A DNA stretch of 64,000 bases from an uncultured Bacteroidales bacterium (GTDB lineage Bacteria; Bacteroidota; Bacteroidia; Bacteroidales; Bacteroidaceae), in the NCBI GenBank assembly GCA_902774335.1, contig CACYHW010000006.1, positions 142,513 to 206,512 of the forward strand, in the 5' to 3' direction. The notes below the pieces were generated by a model. It saw only the letters and a list, made by a program, of their open reading frames with translations. It was not told where the DNA came from and did no database searches. Positions 27,311-36,340 of this stretch are shown in pieces. The translations under genes were made by a program, and so were the position numbers. The stretch's first letter is position 1; each line of letters begins with the position of its first letter.

Positions 27311-27367
27311 GGGGACGGTTCTGTTTGGCTCGGGCGAGCCAAACAGAACCGTCCCCTTTGTCACCTT
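27300..27367. repeat. 33-bp-arm palindrome, GGGGACGGTTC family (copy B)
   Basis: Arms 27300-27332 and 27335-27367 are perfect complements. The outer part matches copy A (3060-3115) except for one compensated C/T change in each arm. It lies exactly between two divergent promoters and supplies a TTTG at each end. Confidence 0.92.
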
Positions 27368-27387
27368 GTCAGCTTTTGCTAATTTTG
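27357..27387 (+). promoter_or_regulatory. Promoter of FAD oxidoreductase gene, -33 box inside palindrome B
   Basis: TTTG (27357-27360) in the right arm, 19-nt spacer, TAATTTTG (27380-27387), 9 nt before the ATG at 27397. Confidence 0.75.
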
Positions 27388-27396
27388 CAGTCGGAT

Positions 27397-28974
27397 ATGA
27401 TCAAGGAATTACAACTCAGGGTTGAGCCGCAGTTTGCGTATAACGAGCAGGTGCTCAAGGAAACTGTCTCAAGGCAGTGCGGGCTTGACGTGCGCACCAT
27501 CACGGCCGTCCGCACACTCAAAAAGAGCATCGACGCCCGCCAGCGCACCATTTTCGTGAACCTGACCCTGAGGGTATTCATCAACGAGCAGCCGCCCAAG
27601 GATGAATTCACGCGAATAGAGTATCAGCCCGTTGACGGCAAGCCCACAGTCGTAGTGGTTGGCGCCGGCCCCGGCGGACTCTTTGCAGCACTCCACCTGA
27701 TTGAACTCGGTCTGCGCCCAATAGTACTTGAGCGCGGCAAAAACGTGCACGACCGCAAGGTCGACATTGCCGCAATAAGCCGCACCCACAAGATAGACCC
27801 CGAATCCAACTACAGTTTCGGTGAGGGCGGTGCCGGAGCATACTCAGACGGCAAGCTCTACACCCGAAGCAAGAAACGCGGCAGCACCGACCGCATCCTG
27901 AACATATTCTGCCAGCACGGCGCAAGCCCCACGATATTGTCCGATGCACACCCGCACATAGGTACTGACCGCCTGCCGCGCGTGATTGAAAACATCCGCA
28001 ACACCATAATAAACTGCGGCGGTGAGGTTCACTTTGAGACCCTGATGACCAGCTTCATACTGGATGGCAACCGTGTAATCGGCGTAAATGCCACTCACAA
28101 AGGACAGCAATGCACATTCATGGGACCGGTAATACTGGCTACAGGACACAGCGCCCGCGATGTATACCGTTACATGGCCGCTCAAAACTTCACTATAGAG
28201 GCCAAGGCCCTGGCCGTAGGATGCCGTCTGGAGCACCCCTCGCAACTGATAGACTCAATACAATACCACAACCGCGCCGGACGAGGCAAGTATCTGCCCG
28301 CCGCCGAGTACAGTTTTGTCACTCAGGTTAACGGACGCGGCGTTTACAGTTTCTGCATGTGTCCGGGAGGATTCGTGGTGCCGGCTGCATCGGGCCCCCA
28401 GCAGATTGTTGTGAACGGCATGTCACCCTCCAACCGAGGCTCCCGCTGGAGCAACTCCGGAATGGTGGTAGAGACCCGTATAGAGGATATTGCCCAATCA
28501 GACGCAGACATGAACGACCCTCTGGTAATGATGCGCTTCCAGGAGCAGCTGGAGCGTGACTGCTGGCAGGCCGGCAACATGCGCCAGACCGCACCCGCCC
28601 AGCGAATGGCCGACTTTGTGAACGGCCGTCTGAGCTATGACCTCCCGGAATCATCCTACTCGCCCGGCCTCATATCATCCCCGCTCCATTTCTGGATGCC
28701 CAAGTTCGTGACGGATCGTCTCAAGCAGGGATTCCTGCAGTTTGGCAAAAGCAGTCACGGATTCCTTACCAACGACGCCGTAATGATAGCAGTCGAGACC
28801 CGCACATCATCGCCCGTACGCATAGTACGCGATAACGAAACGCTCCAGCACATAGGTCTTGAAGGCCTGTTCCCCTGCGGCGAAGGAGCCGGATATGCCG
28901 GTGGAATCGTATCTTCTGCAATTGACGGCGAACGTTGCGCCGACTCAGCCGCCAGCTACCTAACACAAAAATGA
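27397..28974 (+). CDS. FAD-dependent oxidoreductase (COG2509 type)
   Basis: 525 aa from ATG at 27397. An N-terminal ~85-residue domain (QCGLDVRTITAVRTLKKSID) precedes the dinucleotide-binding motif VVGAGPGGLFAA (~89-100). FGEGGAGAYSDGKL and the C-terminal GEGAGYAGGIVSSA bind FAD. These features fit the widespread 'NAD(P)/FAD-dependent oxidoreductase' family whose substrate is unknown. The TGA stop (28972-28974) is embedded in palindrome C. Confidence 0.85.
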   Translation: MIKELQLRVEPQFAYNEQVLKETVSRQCGLDVRTITAVRTLKKSIDARQRTIFVNLTLRVFINEQPPKDEFTRIEYQPVDGKPTVVVVGAGPGGLFAALHLIELGLRPIVLERGKNVHDRKVDIAAISRTHKIDPESNYSFGEGGAGAYSDGKLYTRSKKRGSTDRILNIFCQHGASPTILSDAHPHIGTDRLPRVIENIRNTIINCGGEVHFETLMTSFILDGNRVIGVNATHKGQQCTFMGPVILATGHSARDVYRYMAAQNFTIEAKALAVGCRLEHPSQLIDSIQYHNRAGRGKYLPAAEYSFVTQVNGRGVYSFCMCPGGFVVPAASGPQQIVVNGMSPSNRGSRWSNSGMVVETRIEDIAQSDADMNDPLVMMRFQEQLERDCWQAGNMRQTAPAQRMADFVNGRLSYDLPESSYSPGLISSPLHFWMPKFVTDRLKQGFLQFGKSSHGFLTNDAVMIAVETRTSSPVRIVRDNETLQHIGLEGLFPCGEGAGYAGGIVSSAIDGERCADSAASYLTQK

Positions 28975-28999
28975 TGCAATTGGGGTCAGGCCCCAATTG
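28970..28999. repeat. GGGGTCAGGCCCC palindrome on a stop codon (copy C)
   Basis: CAATTGGGG (28977-28985), 5-nt loop, CCCCAATTG (28991-28999). The preceding AAATGATG supplies the TGA of the FAD gene. The same 3'-end arrangement occurs at copy D. No T-tract follows, so terminator function is uncertain. Confidence 0.85.
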
Positions 29000-29073
29000 T
29001 ACTATTTCGCCACATCGGCACTCTAATTAGCCACAATTATTCATTCACGCACTCCCGCCCACACGCGCAAGGG

Positions 29074-29081
29074 TATATTTG
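29074..29081 (+). promoter_or_regulatory. -7 box of the SDR-ALDH unit
   Basis: TATATTTG fits TAnnTTTG, 22 nt before the ATG at 29104; no good -33 box. Confidence 0.55.
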
Positions 29082-29103
29082 CACCTGTTATTGAAATGAA
29101 ACT

Positions 29104-30009
29104 ATGAGATTCAATGGTGCAAATGTGCTTATAACCGGTGGAGCATCGGGCATAGGCAGGATAATGGGCCGCATGGCCCTGGAGAGAGGTGCTGCAAGAC
29201 TTATCATCTGGGATATCAACGAGAGCAACATAGAGTTGGTCAAAAACGAGCTGTCCGGCAAAGGTCAGGTGAGCGGTTACCGTGTGGATGTATCGGCACG
29301 CGAGAATATAGAGCAGGCTTATGCCGATACCGTGAAGGATTGCGGTCCCATCGACGTGCTCATACAGTGCGCTGGCATTGTGACCAGCAACGCCACATTC
29401 AATAAGCTCAACACCCGCGACATAGAGCGCACCATGATGATCAACGCCGTGGCCCCCATGAACGTGGCCCACGTGATGCTGCCCAATATGATAGCACGCG
29501 ACCACGGTCACATCTGCAACATCGCATCGGCCGCCGGTATGCTCTCCATGCCCAAGATGAGCGTCTACTCCGCCAGCAAGTGGAGCGTGATAGGCTGGTC
29601 CGACTCGGTCCGCATAGAACTGGCCAAGATGAAATCAAAGGTGCGCTTTACCACCGTCGCCCCCTACTTCATCAACACCGGCATGTTTGACGGAGTATCA
29701 TCCAAGATCTTCCCCATACTCGACCCTGAAAACACCGCCCGCAAGATAATCCGTGCCATTGAGCGTAACAGGGATTTCCGCGGCATTCCTTTCGGCTTCC
29801 ATTTTATCAGATTCTGGCAAGCAGTACTGCCGGTATGCTTGTTTGATTTTGTATTTGGAACTATCTTTGGAATCTATCACACAATGGATCACTTTACAGG
29901 TCGCAAAAATGACAATAGAAAACACATCGAAGGAGCAAATTCAGCAGATTCTGCTCTCACAGCGTCAGTTCTTCAGAACGGGGACAACGCTGAGCGTAAA
30001 GTTTCGTAA
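29104..30009 (+). CDS. Short-chain dehydrogenase/reductase
   Basis: 301 aa. TGGASGIG (10-17) binds NAD(P), CAGIV follows beta-4, and YSASK (Tyr ~155) is catalytic. The hydrophobic C-terminal stretch (FWQAVLPVCLFDFVFGTIFGIY) suggests membrane association, as in lipid-acting SDRs. The last ~33 residues after FTGRK look like out-of-frame reading of the next gene: the ALDH start lies inside, giving a 101-nt overlap. One extra A in the AAAAA run before the ALDH ATG would give a TGA and a normal ATGA overlap, so an indel or a -1 slip is possible. With the ALDH it may process lipid-type alcohols and aldehydes (inference). Confidence 0.85.
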   Translation: MRFNGANVLITGGASGIGRIMGRMALERGAARLIIWDINESNIELVKNELSGKGQVSGYRVDVSARENIEQAYADTVKDCGPIDVLIQCAGIVTSNATFNKLNTRDIERTMMINAVAPMNVAHVMLPNMIARDHGHICNIASAAGMLSMPKMSVYSASKWSVIGWSDSVRIELAKMKSKVRFTTVAPYFINTGMFDGVSSKIFPILDPENTARKIIRAIERNRDFRGIPFGFHFIRFWQAVLPVCLFDFVFGTIFGIYHTMDHFTGRKNDNRKHIEGANSADSALTASVLQNGDNAERKVS

Positions 30010-31306
30010 GGAGCAGCTGCGCAAGTTGAAATCGGCCCTCAAGGAATTTGAAAAGCCGTTGGCCGATGCCCTCTGGACTGATTTGCACAAGTCATACCAG
30101 GAGGCTTACCTGACCGAAATCGGACTTGTCAAGGCCGAGATAAAGGAGCACCTGCATCATGTGGGCCGATGGGCACGCCGCCAGCGTAAATGCTCCCCTC
30201 TGACACTCTTTCCCGCCAACTCATACATTGTGAGCGAGCCACTTGGACAGGCGCTGATAGTTTCACCCTGGAACTATCCCGTACAGTTGCTGCTCAACCC
30301 GCTGGTGGGTGCCATATCTGCCGGCTGCACCGCTGTGCTCAAGCCTTCGCCCTACGTTCCTAACGTATCGGCCGTACTGGAGCAGATGATCAGGTCGGTG
30401 TTCAACGAGAACTACGTCGCAGTGGTTCAGGGAAACCGCGATGTCAACAAGGAGCTGTTCAGCAGCCGATGGGATATCATATTCTTTACCGGCAGTCCCG
30501 CTCTGGGCCGCAAGGTCATGGCTGCTGCAGCCGAGAACCTGACTCCCGTAGTACTGGAACTGGGCGGCAAGAGCCCCTGCATCATTGACAGTACCGCCAA
30601 CCTCAAGATAGCCGCCCGCCGCGTAGCCTGGGGCAAGACCCTCAACGCCGGCCAGACCTGCATCGCCCCTGACTATATCCTTATCCATGAGGATGTCAAG
30701 GAGGCATTCATCAGGGAGTTTGCCGCCGCAGTTGAGTACCTGCACGGCAGCGACATAAAGCAGTCGCAGCATTTTGTGCGCCTGGTATCGGACAAGGCAT
30801 TTGAGCGCGTAACCGGCTATCTCAAGGACGGCACAATAGTCTATGGCGGCCGCACGGACTCATCGGACCGTTTCATCGAACCCACCCTGCTGGACAATGT
30901 AAGCCCGGATGCGCCGGTAATGACCGACGAGATATTCGGCCCCATATTCCCGCTCATAACCATCAGCCCCAAAGACGGCAGTTTCAAGGATCAGGTGGAA
31001 AAGTTTATCACTGACCGCGAGAAACCCCTGGCTTTCTACTACTTTGGGCGCGAAAAAGACGGATGGGAGCTGATACACCGCACATCATCAGGCGGCGGAT
31101 GCATAAACGACACCATCATGCACATAGCCAACGGCCACATCCCGTTTGGCGGTGTAGGCAACTCCGGAATGGGTCACTATCACGGTAAGCTCAGTTTTGA
31201 CGCTTTCACGCACCAGCGCTCCATCGTCAAAGCTCCCACTTTCATTGACCTGCCCGTGCGCTACATGCCGTACAAATTCTTTGCTTTGATAAAGAGGATG
31301 ATGTAA
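29909..31306 (+). CDS. Aldehyde dehydrogenase, class-3/fatty-aldehyde type
   Basis: 465 aa from ATG at 29909 (MTIENTSKEQIQQ). PWNYP, FTGSPALG (NAD binding), ELGGKSP with Glu ~217, and NAGQTC with Cys ~251 form the active site. The length and C-terminal hydrophobic end (YMPYKFFALIKRM) match the ALDH3 group that oxidises medium- and long-chain aldehydes. It overlaps the SDR gene by 101 nt. The TAA stop is part of the -7 box of the mrp promoter. Confidence 0.92.
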   Translation: MTIENTSKEQIQQILLSQRQFFRTGTTLSVKFRKEQLRKLKSALKEFEKPLADALWTDLHKSYQEAYLTEIGLVKAEIKEHLHHVGRWARRQRKCSPLTLFPANSYIVSEPLGQALIVSPWNYPVQLLLNPLVGAISAGCTAVLKPSPYVPNVSAVLEQMIRSVFNENYVAVVQGNRDVNKELFSSRWDIIFFTGSPALGRKVMAAAAENLTPVVLELGGKSPCIIDSTANLKIAARRVAWGKTLNAGQTCIAPDYILIHEDVKEAFIREFAAAVEYLHGSDIKQSQHFVRLVSDKAFERVTGYLKDGTIVYGGRTDSSDRFIEPTLLDNVSPDAPVMTDEIFGPIFPLITISPKDGSFKDQVEKFITDREKPLAFYYFGREKDGWELIHRTSSGGGCINDTIMHIANGHIPFGGVGNSGMGHYHGKLSFDAFTHQRSIVKAPTFIDLPVRYMPYKFFALIKRMM

Positions 31307-31311
31307 CTTTG
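31280..31311 (+). promoter_or_regulatory. Promoter of mrp within the end of the ALDH gene
   Basis: TTTG (31280-31283), 20-nt spacer, TAACTTTG (31304-31311); the TAA is the ALDH stop. The ATG of mrp follows 8 nt later. Confidence 0.75.
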
Positions 31312-31319
31312 CGGTCACT

Positions 31320-32420
31320 ATGACATTATATCCCAATCTGATAAAAGAAGCCTTGCAGACGGTCCGATATCCGGGTACCGGCAAGGACATCATCTCCATG
31401 GAGATGCTTGAGGACGATATCCGCATTGACGGTAACAGCGTATCGTTCTCACTGATTTTTGAGAAACCCACAGACCCGTTCATCAAGTCAATAGTAAAGT
31501 CGGCCGAGACCGCAATCAAACTCAAAGCCGGTGATGACGTACAGGTAGAGGTAAAGGTAAAGACACGTCAGGCACCCCGTCCCGAGGGACCCGAGCTGCT
31601 GCCTAACGTCAAAAACATCATAGCCGTAGCCTCCGGAAAGGGCGGCGTAGGCAAATCAACGGTGGCCGCCAACCTGGCTGTAGCACTGGCCGGTCTGGGC
31701 TACAGGGTAGGATTGCTTGATGCCGATATATTCGGCCCCTCAATGCCCAAGATGTTCAACACTGAGGGTGCACGTCCCTATGCCGAAAACAAGGGCGGCC
31801 GCGACCTGATAATACCCGTGGAGCAGTACGGAATCAAACTGCTCTCAATAGGTTACTTTGTTGACCCCGAGCAGGCTGTACTGTGGCGCGGCGCCATGGC
31901 CAGCAACGCCCTCAAGCAGCTCATAGCCGATGCTGACTGGGGTGAGCTGGACTACTTTATAATCGATATGCCTCCCGGCACAAGCGATATTCACCTGACC
32001 CTGGTACAGACACTTGGCATAACCGGCGCAGTAGTGGTAAGCACCCCGCAGGAAGTTGCCCTGGCCGATGCCCGCAAGGGAATAGATATGTTCCGTAACG
32101 AGAAGGTTAACGTACCCGTACTTGGATTGGTGGAAAACATGGCATGGTTCACACCCGCCGAGCTCCCGCAGAACAAGTATTACCTGTTCGGCAAGGAGGG
32201 TTGCAAGCGTCTGGCCGAGGAGTTGGGAGTGCCCCTGCTGGGACAGATACCCATTGTACAGAGCATCTGCGAAGGCGGCGACAACGGAACGCCCGTCGCC
32301 CTGAACCCCGAAACAATAACGGGTCTTGCCTTCCGCGACCTGGCACAGTCAGTTGCCGTAGCCACCGATGCCCGCAACCATCAGCAACCACCCACAAAGG
32401 CAGTAAACACTCACTCCTGA
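31320..32420 (+). CDS. mrp: Mrp/NBP35-family Fe-S carrier ATPase
   Basis: 366 aa. An N-terminal MIP18-like (DUF59) domain precedes the deviant Walker A GKGGVGKST (~106-114), followed by LLDADIFGPS and DMPPGTSD. Proteins of this family bind and transfer iron-sulfur clusters. The CxxC seen in many relatives near ENMAWF is absent here, as in the Bacteroidetes branch as far as I recall. The end overlaps the converging sensor-kinase gene by 10 nt. Confidence 0.92.
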   Translation: MTLYPNLIKEALQTVRYPGTGKDIISMEMLEDDIRIDGNSVSFSLIFEKPTDPFIKSIVKSAETAIKLKAGDDVQVEVKVKTRQAPRPEGPELLPNVKNIIAVASGKGGVGKSTVAANLAVALAGLGYRVGLLDADIFGPSMPKMFNTEGARPYAENKGGRDLIIPVEQYGIKLLSIGYFVDPEQAVLWRGAMASNALKQLIADADWGELDYFIIDMPPGTSDIHLTLVQTLGITGAVVVSTPQEVALADARKGIDMFRNEKVNVPVLGLVENMAWFTPAELPQNKYYLFGKEGCKRLAEELGVPLLGQIPIVQSICEGGDNGTPVALNPETITGLAFRDLAQSVAVATDARNHQQPPTKAVNTHS

Positions 32421-34390
32421 GCGGTTAATTCAGACTTGGATTCTACGGGTGGAACGATAGGAACCTCAAAGACAAATCTGGCTCCTCCATCGGTGTATTT
32501 AGTGTCAAGATAGACATTGGCACCCATAAGTGTGGCTATCTCACGGCAGATACTCAGGCCCAGTCCGGTACCCTGGACAAAGCCGTTCAGCTTGGTAAAG
32601 CGGTCAAATATAATCTCTGCCTGGTCGGCCGGTATGCCGGGACCTGTGTCCGTGACGGTGAATGTCACGTAATCGGGCTTGGCCTTAAGGGAACTGGACA
32701 GCACGATACGGCCTTTGGACGTATGCTTGCAGGCGTTGGTCAGCAGGTTTATCAGGATCTGCTGAACTCGCTGCGGGTCGGTACGGAAAGTGAACGGATC
32801 CTCCGATTCAGGCTCATACAACATCTCAACTCCCGAATGCAACCGGTGCTCAGAACTCGTTATAGCCGCACGGCAAATATAATGGACCTCACCCTCATCG
32901 TATGTTATCTTATACTGCCCTTTATCCATATCGGTGGTATTCAGGATATCCTCAAGCAGCATTATCAGAATCTTGGTATTGTTCATGATATGGTTTGAGA
33001 ACTCCTTCTTTTCCTCCGGTGAGAGCACATCGTCAGGAAGTGACAGCAACTGCGAGAAGCCCACAATCGCATTGAGCGGAGTGCGTACCTCATGACTCAT
33101 GTTCTGCACAAAACGGGTCTTGGCAGCGTTGGCTATCTCGGCCTTGCGGTTGGCTGCAGTCAGTTCATTGATCATCTTCTGGTCACGTATCCTGCGGCGT
33201 CTCAGGCCTATCACCTGACTGTATGAGAATGCCAGAAGGCCAAGCAGCACCACTGTCACAATTATGGTGAGAGTCAGCGTGGTACGTGCCAACTGCTGAG
33301 ATGTCTGTTCAAGATCGGCAGTCAGCACTTTGTTACCCATCTTTGCGTCAAATTCAGCCATATTAATCTGGTTGAAGTTGGCAAAATTCGCTTCCATCAG
33401 TTCCATCAGGCGCTTTTCCAGGCGGAAAGCGGCGTTTTCATATCCGTAAAGTTCGGCGATATTGACAACAAACTTCATCTCACGTATTTTGGAAAGGGCT
33501 TCAATACTATCCAAATCCTTGTTGTTGATTGTACCCTCTATAATCTCATCAATGAGATGGAACATATTCCTTGCTGTTACAGAAATCAGACGCAACTGTC
33601 CATCGGCCAGACAACGGTCCCTGAGTTCCCTGTACTTGTTGACATCCTTATCCAGCGCCGCTATAACCGCCATATAATAGTTACAGCGAACAGTGTCAGT
33701 ATGATTCATGGATACTTCATAAGCCTTGTTTATGTATATCCTCATGGAATCACTCAGGACAGGATATGTATTGGACAGGTCACAGTATGCATTCGCTATT
33801 GACTGGCGCCTTACTGTAGGATCATCGGTCTCATTATAGACCTTGATGCCCTCCAGGATATATTTCTTGGCCGTCACGAAATCGCTCATGGCTGTATACA
33901 GCGAAACCATGTATCGGGAGCTGTGCCACATCCCGTAAGCATCATTCTGCTCAATAGCGTATGTCTGCATCTCCTGCAGTAACTCTATTGAAGTGTTGGG
34001 CTTTCCATTATTGTAATAAAAGTTCTGGGTCAGCTCGTAAGCGTAGTAGTAATACTGCTTGTAGCCGTATGTAAGCGCAATTGTCTTGAGTTCCTCGAAA
34101 GCCTTGAGTACGCGGCTCTCGGTCTCGATAGTTCCTTTGTTGATGTGTTTAAGCCGCTCCACATAATAAATCACCTGGGCCTTGTTGTCATTCTTGGCCA
34201 GTGCGGTTTGAAGCAACGAGTCGTTCACAAGGTCAAACTCCTCATCGGACTCGCCCCCCGCCAAAGACTCTACCCTCTGGAACAGCGCATAGCATTCATC
34301 GTCAATCCCATAAGCATTATTCTGTGCCGATGACTTAACAGCCGATGAAAACACCACCAGCAACAGGATTATTCTAAACAGTCCCTTCAT
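32411..34390 (-). CDS. Sensor histidine kinase with periplasmic TPR-like domain
   Basis: 659 aa from ATG at 34388-34390, starting a signal-type segment (FRIILLLVVFSSAVKSSA). A helical, tetratricopeptide-like sensing region (~35-370) is followed by one membrane span (LTIIVTVVLLGLLAFSYSQV). The H box NMSHEVRTPLNAIVGF lies near residue 430, and the N/G boxes follow (LINLLTNACKH; DTGPGIP; GTGLGLSIC). No receiver domain or adjacent response regulator is present, so it is an orphan. Upstream in-frame codons run into the cysK terminator and were excluded. Confidence 0.9.
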   Translation of the reverse strand: MKGLFRIILLLVVFSSAVKSSAQNNAYGIDDECYALFQRVESLAGGESDEEFDLVNDSLLQTALAKNDNKAQVIYYVERLKHINKGTIETESRVLKAFEELKTIALTYGYKQYYYYAYELTQNFYYNNGKPNTSIELLQEMQTYAIEQNDAYGMWHSSRYMVSLYTAMSDFVTAKKYILEGIKVYNETDDPTVRRQSIANAYCDLSNTYPVLSDSMRIYINKAYEVSMNHTDTVRCNYYMAVIAALDKDVNKYRELRDRCLADGQLRLISVTARNMFHLIDEIIEGTINNKDLDSIEALSKIREMKFVVNIAELYGYENAAFRLEKRLMELMEANFANFNQINMAEFDAKMGNKVLTADLEQTSQQLARTTLTLTIIVTVVLLGLLAFSYSQVIGLRRRRIRDQKMINELTAANRKAEIANAAKTRFVQNMSHEVRTPLNAIVGFSQLLSLPDDVLSPEEKKEFSNHIMNNTKILIMLLEDILNTTDMDKGQYKITYDEGEVHYICRAAITSSEHRLHSGVEMLYEPESEDPFTFRTDPQRVQQILINLLTNACKHTSKGRIVLSSSLKAKPDYVTFTVTDTGPGIPADQAEIIFDRFTKLNGFVQGTGLGLSICREIATLMGANVYLDTKYTDGGARFVFEVPIVPPVESKSELTAQE

Positions 34391-34406
34391 AGTGCCGTAA
34401 AAATAC

Positions 34407-34449
34407 AAAAAATGACACAAAAGGGTCATCTCCTTATGTGTCATTTTTT
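34407..34449. terminator. Bidirectional terminator after cysK
   Basis: AAAAAATGACACA (34407-34419) pairs with TGTGTCATTTTTT (34437-34449). On the minus strand it lies 20 nt after the cysK stop and is followed by T residues. Confidence 0.8.
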
Positions 34450-34468
34450 TACAGCACTGATTTTTTGC

Positions 34469-35410
34469 TTATTCGGCCGAAAAGAGTGCAGTTGAGAGAT
34501 AGCGCTCACCGGTATCGGGCAGCAGCACGAATACGTTCTTGCCTGCAAATTCGGGGCGTGAGGCAACTACGCTTGCTGCGTATGCTGCGGCACCGCTTGA
34601 GATACCCACCAGAAGGCCCTCCTCCTTAGCCAGAGCGCGTGCTGCATCGAATGCATCCTCGTTCTGTACGGGCAATATCTCATCAACAACGCTGCTGTCA
34701 TAGTTATTAGGAACAAAACCTGCACCTATACCCTGTATTTTATGCGGTCCGCTGGGATTACCGCTCAGCACGGCCGATGATGCCGGCTCGACTGCAATCA
34801 CCTTGGCATTCGGAAATGCCTCCTTGATGGCCTTGCCCGTGCCGCTCAGAGTACCGCCTGTACCTACACCTGCCACAAAAGCATCGATGGTGATTCCGGC
34901 TGCCTTGGCATCGGCCACAAGCTCAGGACCGGTGGTAGCATAATGCTTAGCGGGGTTGCTGGGGTTGTTGAACTGCTGCAGGATAACTGCACCGGGAATA
35001 GAGTCACGCAGTTCCTCGGCCTTGGCGATTGCACCCTTCATGCCGGTTGCTCCGGGAGTGAGAACTATCTCTGTTCCGTATGCGGCGGCCAGCTTGCGGC
35101 GCTCAATGCTCATGGTCTCGGGCATGGTAAGGATTACCTTATAGCCCTTTACGGCACCTACCAGCGAAAGGCCTACGCCTGTGTTGCCCGATGTGGGCTC
35201 TATGATTGTACCACCCTTCTTAAGGATACCCTTCTTCTCGGCATCCTCGATCATAGCCAGCGCAATGCGGTCCTTGACCGATCCGCCCGGGTTGAAGAAC
35301 TCAACCTTTGCAACAATGTTGGATTTGATACCACGGTTTGCCGTGAATTTCTTAAGACTGACTGTCGGAGTCTTACCGATAAGTTCAGTAATAGAATTGT
35401 AAATAGCCAT
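34469..35410 (-). CDS. cysK: Cysteine synthase (O-acetylserine sulfhydrylase)
   Basis: 313 aa from ATG at 35408-35410 (MAIYNSITELIGKTP). GSVKDR holds the PLP lysine (Lys46), TSGNTGVGL (~73-80) binds substrate carboxylate, and GTGGTLSGTGK binds the cofactor phosphate. It makes cysteine from O-acetylserine and sulfide. It is a single gene bounded by its own promoter and a strong terminator. Confidence 0.97.
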   Translation of the reverse strand: MAIYNSITELIGKTPTVSLKKFTANRGIKSNIVAKVEFFNPGGSVKDRIALAMIEDAEKKGILKKGGTIIEPTSGNTGVGLSLVGAVKGYKVILTMPETMSIERRKLAAAYGTEIVLTPGATGMKGAIAKAEELRDSIPGAVILQQFNNPSNPAKHYATTGPELVADAKAAGITIDAFVAGVGTGGTLSGTGKAIKEAFPNAKVIAVEPASSAVLSGNPSGPHKIQGIGAGFVPNNYDSSVVDEILPVQNEDAFDAARALAKEEGLLVGISSGAAAYAASVVASRPEFAGKNVFVLLPDTGERYLSTALFSAE

Positions 35411-35454
35411 AGTTGTATTGTTTTGTATTTGTCGTTTTGTTCCTGTTTCTGCCG

Positions 35455-35462
35455 CAAAGTTA
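35455..35462 (-). promoter_or_regulatory. -7 box of cysK
   Basis: Minus strand TAACTTTG fits TAnnTTTG. It lies 44 nt before the cysK ATG, leaving a short leader in which I see no regulatory hairpin. Confidence 0.55.
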
Positions 35463-35547
35463 TCCCCACCCGAAACAACCAACAAGAAAAATCCAAAAAC
35501 AAGAAAATCATTCTAATTACCCATCAGACAGTAGTGCAAATATTCTA

Positions 35548-35586
35548 AAATGATGCAATTGGGGCCTGACCCCAATTGCATCATTT
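35548..35586. repeat. GGGGTCAGGCCCC palindrome on a stop codon (copy D)
   Basis: AAATGATGCAATTGGGG (35548-35564) and its exact complement (35570-35586) flank a 5-nt loop, a perfect 17-bp arm pair. In the minus direction the first bases give the TGA stop of trmB. It is the same element as copy C in opposite orientation. Confidence 0.92.
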
Positions 35587-36339
35587 GCTCGTTTGCAAAG
35601 TGCTGCGCTTGGTGCGGCCGTAGCTGCGGTAGTCGTCAAGCTCAATCTCAATGTCGGGTTCCGATAGCGCTCCGTCGGACGGAAGACCGAAAACAATATA
35701 CTTGATGGTTTTACCACGCTCCAGCCACTGCTGCTCGTAGTGAGTCTTGATGGAGAGTATGTGATCGGCATCGCCGCTGGCATAGAGGTCATCGGTACGG
35801 AACTCCACCGGCAGGCGGTTGTGGTCAACCATGGCGCAGGTGTAGGTGTACAGGAAGTTGCTGTCGGTCTTGAGGTGAATCTTGCCGCCGGGTTTGAGGA
35901 TCTTACGGTAGCGCTCCATGAACCAGGTTGATGTAAGACGCTTGGTGGCCTTCTTCATCTGGGGATCGGGGAAAGTGATCCAAATCTCGCTCACCTCGCC
36001 CGGAGCAAAGAAACGCTCAATGAGTTCAATCACCGTACGCAGGAACGCCACATTCTTCATGCCGCGCTCAAGCGACATCTTGGCACCCGTCCACATGCGC
36101 GCACCCTTGATGTCGACGCCAATAAAGTTCTTGTCCGGGAACAGGCCTGCCAGCCCCACGGTATACTCACCCTGACCGCAACCCAACTCAAGGACAATAG
36201 GCCCGTCATTATGAAAGAAGGAGCTGTTCCAACAGCCCCTCATTTCAAACGGGACATCCTCACGGAACGAACCTGCAGGCTCGAACACGTGCGGATAGGT
36301 CCGCATATCGGCAAACTTGGCCAGTTTACCTTTTCCCAT
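35581..36339 (-). CDS. trmB: tRNA (guanine-46-N7)-methyltransferase
   Basis: 252 aa. [15 protein letters not shown] is the SAM-binding motif [17 protein letters not shown] is the family signature for tRNA binding and catalysis. It methylates G46 of tRNA. It follows ilvE with a 1-nt gap, and its stop lies in palindrome D. Confidence 0.95.
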   Translation of the reverse strand: MGKGKLAKFADMRTYPHVFEPAGSFREDVPFEMRGCWNSSFFHNDGPIVLELGCGQGEYTVGLAGLFPDKNFIGVDIKGARMWTGAKMSLERGMKNVAFLRTVIELIERFFAPGEVSEIWITFPDPQMKKATKRLTSTWFMERYRKILKPGGKIHLKTDSNFLYTYTCAMVDHNRLPVEFRTDDLYASGDADHILSIKTHYEQQWLERGKTIKYIVFGLPSDGALSEPDIEIELDDYRSYGRTKRSTLQTSK

Positions 36340-36340
36340 A

